Of a stretch of 26,290 nt of DNA, positions 7,903 to 14,481 are shown piece after piece; positions within the stretch are counted from its first letter, which is position 1; each line of letters starts with the position of its first letter. Position numbers and translations under genes: made by a program. The stretch comes from JAQVQN01 sp964557205 (GTDB lineage: Bacteria; Verrucomicrobiota; Kiritimatiellia; RFP12; UBA1067). The notes under the pieces are model-generated. The model was not told the DNA's origin. It saw only the letters and a program-made list of their open reading frames with translations, and did no database searches. The stretch is taken from positions 1-26,290 of the forward strand of contig CAZKZI010000029.1 of the NCBI GenBank assembly GCA_964557205.1, in the 5' to 3' direction.

Positions 7903-9462
7903 ATGAAAAGGTTATCAGGAGTTTTGTGTCTGCTTGTGACCTGTTGTTTGCTCCACGCCCAACCTGCTCCTGAATCTGGCAGCCCGGCTGTAAACAATAA
8001 CGCCCTATCGATGAGGATCTATCCGCTTCCTCGAGGTGAGGCTGCCGCCCCCATTTCCCTCACCGCAGGCGGACTGCCGCTGCCCGTCTCGCTATGCCAA
8101 GTATCCGCCTATCCTTATAACCGCCGTTGGCCAGGTCATCAGCGTACGCCCGATCAGCGCGAGGTCGCCTATTTCGCGCGTCTGACGGGGAACGGCCCTA
8201 TCACCTTCCGATATACCCCTGGTAGCGCCTTTGCCGTTTGTACCATCCGTCCCCTCTCGGCAAGGGTCATTCCAGTGGTGAAGGACGGCATCGTCACCTT
8301 CACTCTTCCCCATGCGGGCGGCTACACGGTCGAAATTGACGGCCGCCACAACGCACTGCATCTTTTTGTCGACCCGCCCATGAACTACAGCGTCGCGCCC
8401 GGCGCGGCAGGTGTTCATTATTTCGGCGCAGGTATCCATCGCATCGGCATCCTGAAACTGAAGGATGATGAAACGGTCTATATTGACGAAGGTGCCGTTG
8501 TTTACGGATGCATCCACGGGAAGGACGTCCGCCGCGTTCGGATTCTCGGTCGCGGTATCCTCGACAATAGCGAGAATGTCGAGGATATCCTCCACAAAGT
8601 TGACAAGCTCGGAGACGGTTCAAGCGATGTCCGCAACAGCCGTCGTGAGTACACGATTCACCTCATTAATTCCACCGACATCCAGATCGAGGGAATCACC
8701 ATCCGCGACTCGCTGGTCTACAACATTGCTTGCTTCGGCTGCAACAAGATTGCGGTCACGAATTGCAAAATCATCGGCTGCTGGCGGTACAACAGCGATG
8801 GTATCAACTTGCACAACTGCCGCAACGCTCAAGTCACCGGCTGCTTCATACGCAGTTACGATGATTCGCTCTGCGCGAAAGGTCATGAGGGTTATGTTTT
8901 CAATACCTGCGAGGACATTATCTTCGAGAATTGCGTCGTATGGAACGATTGGGGAAAGGCGCTGGAGATTGGCGTTGAAACGTGTGCCGAGCATCTACGC
9001 CGAATCGTTTTCCGCAACTGTGATGTTATCCATGCGACCGGCTCCGCCATCGACATCTCGAATGCCGATTACGGCAGGGTACACGATGTACTTTTTGAGG
9101 ACATCCGCATCGAATACGATCCCGTTGCCCCAAGGCCCTCCATACAGAAGAACGACGAGACTCCGTATGTTGTTGATCCGCACAGCACATATATGCCAAC
9201 AGCCTTGTGTTTCAAAATATATAAACACCATGAATACTCGAGCGGACGTGAACGTCGCGGCTATATCTACGACATTACACTTCGCAATATCCGCATCCAT
9301 GCCGACCGAATGCCCCCCTCTTATTTTCACGGTTATGACGCGGAGCATGCCATCTCCGGCATCACAGTGGACGGTCTATTTCTCGGTGACCGGCGTATCA
9401 CCGATCAAGAAGCGGCGCGGTTCACTATCGACAAGCACGCGCATGACATCAAGATCCAATAA
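7903..9462 (+). CDS. Secreted GH28-like right-handed beta-helix protein (polygalacturonase-like)
   Basis: 519 residues with a clear signal peptide (about 1-20, ending LLHAQ). An N-terminal beta-rich region (about 25-165) precedes a parallel beta-helix (about 170-430) with regular ITIRDS, IAVTNCKI, IIFENCVV and IVFRNCDV rungs. GH28-type catalytic positions: N297-S-D299-G, then D320-D321, 21 residues after D299, the same spacing as in fungal polygalacturonases. The following His of GH28 and the RIK substrate motif are not apparent (GKALEIG instead), so activity on a different sugar, or none, is possible. Start: the ATG at 7903 sits eight bases after AAGGAG; the nearer ATG at 7898 reads only Met-Glu-stop. 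It probably acts in the periplasm or outside the cell on plant or algal polysaccharide (inference). Confidence 0.82.
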   Translation: MKRLSGVLCLLVTCCLLHAQPAPESGSPAVNNNALSMRIYPLPRGEAAAPISLTAGGLPLPVSLCQVSAYPYNRRWPGHQRTPDQREVAYFARLTGNGPITFRYTPGSAFAVCTIRPLSARVIPVVKDGIVTFTLPHAGGYTVEIDGRHNALHLFVDPPMNYSVAPGAAGVHYFGAGIHRIGILKLKDDETVYIDEGAVVYGCIHGKDVRRVRILGRGILDNSENVEDILHKVDKLGDGSSDVRNSRREYTIHLINSTDIQIEGITIRDSLVYNIACFGCNKIAVTNCKIIGCWRYNSDGINLHNCRNAQVTGCFIRSYDDSLCAKGHEGYVFNTCEDIIFENCVVWNDWGKALEIGVETCAEHLRRIVFRNCDVIHATGSAIDISNADYGRVHDVLFEDIRIEYDPVAPRPSIQKNDETPYVVDPHSTYMPTALCFKIYKHHEYSSGRERRGYIYDITLRNIRIHADRMPPSYFHGYDAEHAISGITVDGLFLGDRRITDQEAARFTIDKHAHDIKIQ

Positions 9463-9498
9463 GTTCGGAGCGATGCTGTTCGCGATTATTGTGTTTGT
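9443..9498 (+). CDS. 5' end of an exported protein gene, cut by the assembly gap
   Basis: An ATG at 9443, overlapping the last 20 bases of the GH28-like gene, opens a frame reading MTSRSNKFGAMLFAIIVF before the Ns. A basic start followed by a hydrophobic run looks like a signal peptide. A second in-frame ATG at 9473 has GGAG close before it. Only 18 codons are visible, so the product is unknown; a coupled second polysaccharide-related gene would fit the position. Confidence 0.4.
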
Positions 9499-9598
9499 NN
9501 NNNNNNNNNNNNNNNNNNNNNNNNNNNNNNNNNNNNNNNNNNNNNNNNNNNNNNNNNNNNNNNNNNNNNNNNNNNNNNNNNNNNNNNNNNNNNNNNNN
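9499..9598. other. Assembly gap of 100 Ns
   Basis: Exactly 100 consecutive Ns, the usual placeholder for a scaffold gap of unknown length. At least one gene start lies just before it and one coding tail just after, so real sequence is missing here and the reading frame across it cannot be trusted. Confidence 0.98.
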
Positions 9599-9700
9599 GA
9601 TATCCGCCGCATCTGCTCAAATTGCGTGACGGTAAATTATCAGGCGGAGAAGCAGGGAGAGAAAACCGGCCTGATGGCCACCAAGTGGCGCGTTAAATAG
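9599..9700 (+). CDS. Possible 3' end of a gene emerging from the assembly gap
   Basis: From the gap, one plus-strand frame stays open to a TAG at 9698-9700 and ends GEKTGLMATKWRVK. A second frame stays open to a TAA at 9693-9695 and ends PDGHQVAR. Neither is recognised. The space to the convergent dehydrogenase stop (9733) is only 32 bases, so a coding end here is expected. It may or may not belong to the gene that starts at 9443. Confidence 0.3.
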   Translation, partial: DIRRICSNCVTVNYQAEKQGEKTGLMATKWRVK

Positions 9701-9732
9701 TTCGATACCCTCACCGGCCGAGCTGCTGTTTA

Positions 9733-10845
9733 TTACCCAAAAATTGTGGCGAGTAGGGATTCCACGTCTTCAGCGGAGACCGGACGCGGATTGGCGGCGG
9801 TGGAGCCGGATGCAAGGGTCTCGCGGATCACTTGCGCCGGGTCGGCGATCTGGCGGCCTTTGAAGGGGTTGTCGAGCCGCATGGCGTCAAGCCATTGAGC
9901 TACCAGACTCTCGACATCTAAACCAAGACGTTTTTTAAGATCGAGCAGGTCTGTCTGTATGGCCGGGCGGTTGAAGGCCAGCGCGGCTGGCAGGCAGCAG
10001 GCGCAGGCCAGACCGTGCGCCACGTTGAAGCGGACGCCCAGCGGGTGGGCCAGTCCGTGGATGACCCCGAGGCGGGCGTGACAGAGGGCGACCCCGGCCA
10101 GATAGCTGGCTTCCAGCATGTCGGCCGCCGCCTGCTGTTCCTGACGATATAACAACAGTAGCGAGCGCGCTATGCTCTGTAAAGCAAGTTCCGAAAGAGC
10201 GCGCGTGAAGGGGGTGGCGTGACGGCTGGTGTAGGATTCGAAAGCCTGAATAAAGGCATCCAGTCCTGCCGCCGCGATGGTGGCGGGCGGACAGCCTTGC
10301 AGCAGATAGGGATCCAGAACAACCAGCCGCGGGACGTGCGAATTGTGGCGAATGGACTGCTTGAGCATGCGCGCGGGGTCGGTCAGCACCGAGACCGGCG
10401 TGGCTTCAGAGCCTGTCCCGGCCGTGCTGGGCGCGGCGATCAGCGGGATTGTCGCGGCAGTTACCTGTTTAGGGTTGCTCTGGTAGAAGGCGGTTTTTTC
10501 CGTGGCGGCAACCAGTCCGGTCGCGGCTTTGGCTAGGTCGATCACACTGCCGCCGCCGACGGCGGCAACCCAGTCAGGACGCTTTGCCCGCAGCTCTGCA
10601 CGCAAGGTGTCAACATCATTGACGCGCGGTTCGCCGCCGCCGTGCAGCCATGTGCAAATGCGATCAGAGGGTGCGGCGGAAAGGATGCGATCCAGCATTC
10701 CCGAGGCTTGCAGAGAGTGTCCGTGAACAATGAACCCCTGCGGTCCTAACGCATGCGCCAGAATGGGCAGCTCCAGCACGGCGCCTGCTTTGGAAACGGT
10801 CTGTTGCGGCAGATTAAGTGTTTCTGGCAGTAAAGATTTCAGCAT
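9733..10845 (-). CDS. Iron-containing alcohol dehydrogenase family protein
   Basis: 370 residues from the ATG at 10845. Family features: the NAD(P)-binding GGGSVIDLAKA, the AAPSTAGTGSEATP loop, the metal-site helix AAAGLDAFIQAFESY, and HGLAHPLG...AHGLACA, which supplies two metal-binding histidines. The second ligand, His in FucO-type enzymes (DALTH), is Gln here (DAFIQ), a change seen in other branches of the family. It reduces or oxidises an alcohol/aldehyde pair in the cytoplasm; the substrate is unknown. The frame is open to 10917, but the domain begins at MLKSLLPETLNLP, and the extra 24 residues would merely read over rlmN, so I chose 10845. It overlaps the rlmN 3' end by 32 bases. It is last in the tetR-hypothetical-rlmN-dehydrogenase cluster. 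Confidence 0.87.
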   Translation of the reverse strand: MLKSLLPETLNLPQQTVSKAGAVLELPILAHALGPQGFIVHGHSLQASGMLDRILSAAPSDRICTWLHGGGEPRVNDVDTLRAELRAKRPDWVAAVGGGSVIDLAKAATGLVAATEKTAFYQSNPKQVTAATIPLIAAPSTAGTGSEATPVSVLTDPARMLKQSIRHNSHVPRLVVLDPYLLQGCPPATIAAAGLDAFIQAFESYTSRHATPFTRALSELALQSIARSLLLLYRQEQQAAADMLEASYLAGVALCHARLGVIHGLAHPLGVRFNVAHGLACACCLPAALAFNRPAIQTDLLDLKKRLGLDVESLVAQWLDAMRLDNPFKGRQIADPAQVIRETLASGSTAANPRPVSAEDVESLLATIFG

Positions 10846-11962
10846 ATTTCTTTTCACGGTTGTTGACTGAGTGAATTTGCGACCGCAGGCGGAGCTGGCC
10901 GCAGGCGGCATTGACATCCTTACCGCGCGAACGACGCATGGTGGTGTTGATTTTGGCTTTCAACAGGAGGTCTAAAAAGGCGAGGCAGTCGTTGTGGTTC
11001 GGCCGCCGGCCATCAAATCCGGCTATCGGGCTGAGAGGTATGAGGTTGACTTTGCATGACATTTGGCGCAGCAGTCGGATCAGCTGGGCGGCATGCTCCG
11101 GCCGGTCATTGAAATTTTTGATCAGAGTGTACTCGAACGTTACCAGCCGCCCGGTCTTTGCTGTGTATTCCCGGCAGGTTTCGAGCAGCTCTTTTATAGG
11201 CCAGCGTCGGTTGACCGGCATGATGCGGTTGCGCAATTCATCGTCCGGCGCGTGCAGGGAGACGGAAAGCTCGAATTGAAGCCCCTCCTCGGCTAGGCGG
11301 CGTATGCCCGGTACCAGACCGCATGTGCTGATCGTGATGTGGCGCGCCCCGATGTTAAGGCCCTGCTGGTGGTTAAGAATGCGCAGGGCGCGCATGACAT
11401 TATCATAGTTGGCGAAGGGTTCGCCCATGCCCATGACCACGATGTTGCCCGGACGCGGCAGCGCGGGTTTCGCGCCGGGGCGCGGAGACGTTGTTTCAGG
11501 CGTTGCATCCGCGCGCAGTACGTGGCAGACAGCCATGACTTCGGCGACGATCTCTCCCGCGTTAAGGTCACGCAGCAGGCCCTGTGAGCCGCTGGCGCAG
11601 AAGGCGCAGCCCAAGGCGCATCCGATCTGGGTTGAGATGCATTGGGTTGTGCGGCCTTTGGAGGGGATTATGACGGTCTCGACGCGTTCGCCGTCGGCGC
11701 AGGCGAGAAGCAGCTTGCGGACACCGTCCTCGGAAGCGCTGTTCTCAACCGGAGTGAGCGGGTTCAGCGGGAAACGGCCGCCCAAGGTTTTGCGTAGCTC
11801 GGCAGGCAGGGTGGTTACATTCTCCCAGGATTCAGCGAAGTCCTGATACAGCCCGGTTACGATCTGTTTGGCGCGGAAGACCGGCTGTTGCAACTCTTGA
11901 CAGATTGACAGCCACTCTGAAGGCAGGATGCCCCACGCCGAGGGCGTCACCGGCTGGCTCAC
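10814..11962 (-). CDS. rlmN: 23S rRNA (adenine-C2)-methyltransferase / tRNA A37 methyltransferase RlmN
   Basis: 382 residues. The radical-SAM cluster motif C115-ALG-C119-AF-C122 follows QCISTQIG. GMGEP, ISTCGLVPGI, SLHAPDDELRNRIMP and the C-terminal NAACGQLR, which includes the methyl-carrying cysteine, are all present. RlmN makes 2-methyladenosine in 23S rRNA (A2503) and in some tRNAs. The start is a GTG at 11962 overlapping the stop of the upstream small gene (GTGA), indicating coupling. The protein runs about 25 residues past the usual end after ACGQL; this tail (ending AEIFTARNT) overlaps the dehydrogenase start and may have little function. A roughly 12-residue Pro/Arg-rich stretch (TTSPRPGAKPALPRP) is inserted before the IVVMGMGEP strand. 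Confidence 0.95.
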   Translation of the reverse strand: MSQPVTPSAWGILPSEWLSICQELQQPVFRAKQIVTGLYQDFAESWENVTTLPAELRKTLGGRFPLNPLTPVENSASEDGVRKLLLACADGERVETVIIPSKGRTTQCISTQIGCALGCAFCASGSQGLLRDLNAGEIVAEVMAVCHVLRADATPETTSPRPGAKPALPRPGNIVVMGMGEPFANYDNVMRALRILNHQQGLNIGARHITISTCGLVPGIRRLAEEGLQFELSVSLHAPDDELRNRIMPVNRRWPIKELLETCREYTAKTGRLVTFEYTLIKNFNDRPEHAAQLIRLLRQMSCKVNLIPLSPIAGFDGRRPNHNDCLAFLDLLLKAKINTTMRRSRGKDVNAACGQLRLRSQIHSVNNREKKYAEIFTARNT

Positions 11963-12420
11963 TGCGGCTCCTTTATGTTCTGTCGTGGACGCAGCAGAGG
12001 ATTTTTCGGTTTCGGCCGGTTGTCCGGCGTATAGGGTTTTACCGTTTGGCTGACACCGGAATTATAGGGCTTCTTTTCAGTGACGCTTTTCGGGACAGCT
12101 TTCAGGGTTGCTGCGGATATTTGCCTGTCCTGTCGCAACGGCACGGATTGGGCAGTCTTAGCGCCGCTAAGTGGGGTGGAAACTGGCGTAGGTTTTTTGG
12201 ATCGGAATATTTGCCACCAGCGGCCGCGTTGCGGTTCAGCCTGTTTTGAGATGAAAGAGCGTGAAGAATCAGGCTGATATTTCGTGGTGCGGTGGGAGTC
12301 GGAGGAAAAAGCTTTGCGAGGTTCGTAGATTTTGGGCTTAAGCTGCACTTCATCATCAGCTTTGCCGGTGATGGCGAACGTGACGATGCAAAAAGCGGCT
12401 ATGGATATTATTGGTCGCAT
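11959..12420 (-). CDS. Small secreted basic protein of unknown function
   Basis: 153 residues. A signal peptide is clear (about 1-21: MRPIISIAAFCIVTFAITGKA). The mature part has no recognisable domain. It is rich in Lys, Arg, Pro, Ser and Thr and poor in hydrophobic residues, so it is probably disordered and strongly basic. A WWQIFRSKK patch is its only aromatic cluster. It lies 15 bases after the TetR gene and overlaps rlmN by four bases (GTGA), so it is part of that operon. It may be a cell-wall, outer-membrane or polyanion-binding protein (inference). Codon use looks normal for the window, and tight coupling on both sides supports a real gene. Confidence 0.6.
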   Translation of the reverse strand: MRPIISIAAFCIVTFAITGKADDEVQLKPKIYEPRKAFSSDSHRTTKYQPDSSRSFISKQAEPQRGRWWQIFRSKKPTPVSTPLSGAKTAQSVPLRQDRQISAATLKAVPKSVTEKKPYNSGVSQTVKPYTPDNRPKPKNPLLRPRQNIKEPQ

Positions 12421-12435
12421 TTTTTGCCGGGCAGT

Positions 12436-13041
12436 TTAATCGGGGTGATCCGATGCCTGCAGGTTTTCGATAGTCTGGTACAGCATGGCTGCCAGCTCGT
12501 CATAATTGGCGTTTTGGCTGACCGTGAGCCGCAGTACGGCGGCTTCCAACTGGGAGTAGATCAGGTCGGTGGCGAGGCGCGGGTTGACTTCGCGCAATTC
12601 GCCGGTGCGCACGCCTTCGGTCACGAGCCGGTGCAGAATCCGGCGCAGGGCGATGGTGTGGAGGTTGATGGTGCGCTGCATGTTGTGGCCGGCACGTTGC
12701 GCGGCCAGAACATAGTCGAGTATTACGGTTAGTATTACCCGGTTTTCGAAAAGCAGGCGCAACACAGCACACACGACGCGGTGAAGGCGGTCGACAACTC
12801 CGGTTTGTAAAGGTAGAATCTCAGCATAGCAACCGATCATGAGATTCGCGACTTCCCAGATGGCGGTGCTGAATATATCCCGTTTGTTATGGAAGTATTT
12901 GTACAGGGTGGTTCTGGCGATGTTGCAGTTGTCGGCGATTTTCTGGTAAGTTACACCATTATAACCTTGCTCAGCGAAGAGGTTGATCGCTTTCGCAATG
13001 ATGTCCCGTTTACGGGCGTTGTGATCTATGATAATACCCAT
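12436..13041 (-). CDS. TetR-family transcriptional regulator
   Basis: 201 residues. The N-terminal TetR helix-turn-helix (about 10-57) reads IIAKAINLFAEQGYNGVTYQ, then KIADNCNIARTTLYKYFHNK, which matches the family very closely. The C-terminal helical ligand/dimer domain is divergent, as usual, so no effector can be named. It is first in a run with the small secreted protein, rlmN and the dehydrogenase, and could regulate that run or the transporter 128 bases upstream. A ten-base palindrome (13077-13086) sits at the predicted transcription start, which fits self-repression. No clear ribosome site precedes the ATG. Confidence 0.9.
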   Translation of the reverse strand: MGIIIDHNARKRDIIAKAINLFAEQGYNGVTYQKIADNCNIARTTLYKYFHNKRDIFSTAIWEVANLMIGCYAEILPLQTGVVDRLHRVVCAVLRLLFENRVILTVILDYVLAAQRAGHNMQRTINLHTIALRRILHRLVTEGVRTGELREVNPRLATDLIYSQLEAAVLRLTVSQNANYDELAAMLYQTIENLQASDHPD

Positions 13042-13076
13042 GCCGCACCAATCCAGCAGTAAGTTAGATGTCTGTG

Positions 13077-13117
13077 AAAACGTTTTATATTCTTGAGGAA
13101 TCGCCGTTTGCCGTCAA
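13077..13117 (-). promoter_or_regulatory. Candidate tetR promoter with overlapping palindrome
   Basis: Minus strand: TTGACG (13117-13112), 17-base spacer, AAGAAT (13094-13089). The perfect palindrome AAAACGTTTT (13077-13086) covers the expected start site and is a possible operator for the adjacent TetR protein. It is short and AT-rich, so chance is not excluded. Confidence 0.35.
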
Positions 13118-13169
13118 GCATTTGGATTGCGCGTTTGTGGCAAGTTAGAGTTGCGCTCGGAGAAACTCT

Positions 13170-14444
13170 TCAGCTCCAGACAAACCAGACCAGCACACAA
13201 GCACTGACCACCGCCGCCACTGTGAACGGTATGCCCACACGCATGAAATCGCGGAAACTCACTGTATGGCCGTGTTTTCGCAAGAGGCCGATGGTCACCA
13301 CATTGGCGGAAGCGCCGATTGGGGTAAGGTTGCCCCCTAGGCAAGAACCGATCAAAAGTCCGAACATCAGCAGCGGAACCTCGACCTGCATATGCGCTGC
13401 GACCTTTTGGGTGACAGGTATCATTACCAGCAGGAAAGGCACGTTGTCGACAAAGCCGGAGATGACCACCGCGAAAACAACGATTATGGCGAAGGCCAGC
13501 AGAGGCCCGCTGCCGGCGGCACGCGACATAAATTCTGCAAGATGGTCCATCCAGCCGGAGTCGCTGAGACCACCGACCAGCACAAAAACGCCGATCAGGA
13601 ATAAGGTGGTGTCCCAATCCAGCGACCTGATCAGTTTGCGGGTGCTAATCCATCGCACACACAGGCGGAACCAGATCAGGGCGACCGCGCCCAATAGCAA
13701 TGTGAATGTTCCGGCAAACCAACGGAATTCAGGATCGATGATGGTTGCGAATGACAGACCCAGCACCAAAAATCCCAGCATGGCTGCCGGTGTCCATGAG
13801 AGTGCTCGCTCCTGCTCGACTTGCATGGGCTTGTCTTTGTGTTCACGAAAAACAAAAGCAAGCACGGCCAGCGAGGCGAGCATGCCGGTCTGAACCGCGA
13901 AGAAGATGCCAGGTTTGCCGTGGTAAACAAAGAAATCCCAGAAGCCCATGCGCATGTATCCGGCGAGTATCATGCTGGGCGGATCGCCGATCATGGTGGC
14001 TGTGCCTTGCAGGTTACTGCTGACCGCCACGCCGATCAGCAGGGGGACGGGGTTGATTTTCAACTTGTCGGCCAGGCTCAAGGCCACGGGAGCGACCAAC
14101 AGTACAACCGCGACATTTTCGACGAATATGGAGATAAATCCGGCAAGCGCGCACAAGGCCAGCATGGCGGCGCGAGTGGAGCGGCATTTGTCGACCAGCC
14201 ATTCAGCCATCACCGCAGGCACACGCGAGAGCAGGAACATTTCTGCCAGAATTAAGGTGCCGAAGAAAAGCCCCATTACGTTCCAACTGATTTTTTCCAG
14301 AAAAGCCTCGCGCCAGGTCAGAGAGGTTGTCAGGATCAGCAGCAACCCGCCCGCGCAGGCGGTCCATGAGCGGCGGGTCGGCAGCACGACAAACAGAACG
14401 TAGCACACAAAAAATACGGCAAGGCTGATCCAAGCGGATGTCAT
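13170..14444 (-). CDS. SLC13/ArsB/NhaD-type ion transporter
   Basis: About 424 residues from the ATG at 14444; a TTG at 14459 would add five residues. There are some 11-12 hydrophobic segments. Ion-transporter superfamily signatures: FVENVAVVLLVAPVALSLAD (first half), ATMIGDPPSMILAGY, and in the second half FVDNVPFLLVMIPVT and GGNLTPIGASANVVTIGLL. These repeated re-entrant motifs are typical of ArsB/CitMHS/NhaD/SLC13 permeases, which move arsenite, citrate, dicarboxylates, sulfate or sodium. The exact substrate is not readable; the GGNLTPIGASANV motif leans towards the ArsB/P-permease side. The gene lies 37 bases downstream of the secreted glycosidase-like gene on the same strand, so the two probably share the promoter at 16740-16768. 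Confidence 0.82.
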   Translation of the reverse strand: MTSAWISLAVFFVCYVLFVVLPTRRSWTACAGGLLLILTTSLTWREAFLEKISWNVMGLFFGTLILAEMFLLSRVPAVMAEWLVDKCRSTRAAMLALCALAGFISIFVENVAVVLLVAPVALSLADKLKINPVPLLIGVAVSSNLQGTATMIGDPPSMILAGYMRMGFWDFFVYHGKPGIFFAVQTGMLASLAVLAFVFREHKDKPMQVEQERALSWTPAAMLGFLVLGLSFATIIDPEFRWFAGTFTLLLGAVALIWFRLCVRWISTRKLIRSLDWDTTLFLIGVFVLVGGLSDSGWMDHLAEFMSRAAGSGPLLAFAIIVVFAVVISGFVDNVPFLLVMIPVTQKVAAHMQVEVPLLMFGLLIGSCLGGNLTPIGASANVVTIGLLRKHGHTVSFRDFMRVGIPFTVAAVVSACVLVWFVWS

Positions 14445-14481
14445 AACGGCATTACTCAAATAAAAAGCGGTTGTTTCAAAA

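Noticed and set aside
8465..9700. 411-codon plus-strand frame through the GH28-like gene and the Ns
   Set aside because: It is mostly the shifted shadow of the GH28-like gene, rich in Ser/Arg/Thr with no domain, and is kept open only by the Ns. Only its stretch from 9443 is plausible.
10846..10917. 24-residue N-terminal extension of the alcohol dehydrogenase
   Set aside because: It only reads out of frame over the rlmN 3' end; the family domain begins at the ATG at 10845.
13093..13893. 266-codon plus-strand frame opposite the SLC13/ArsB-type transporter
   Set aside because: Low-complexity Ser/Arg/Thr shadow of the transporter gene, without domains.
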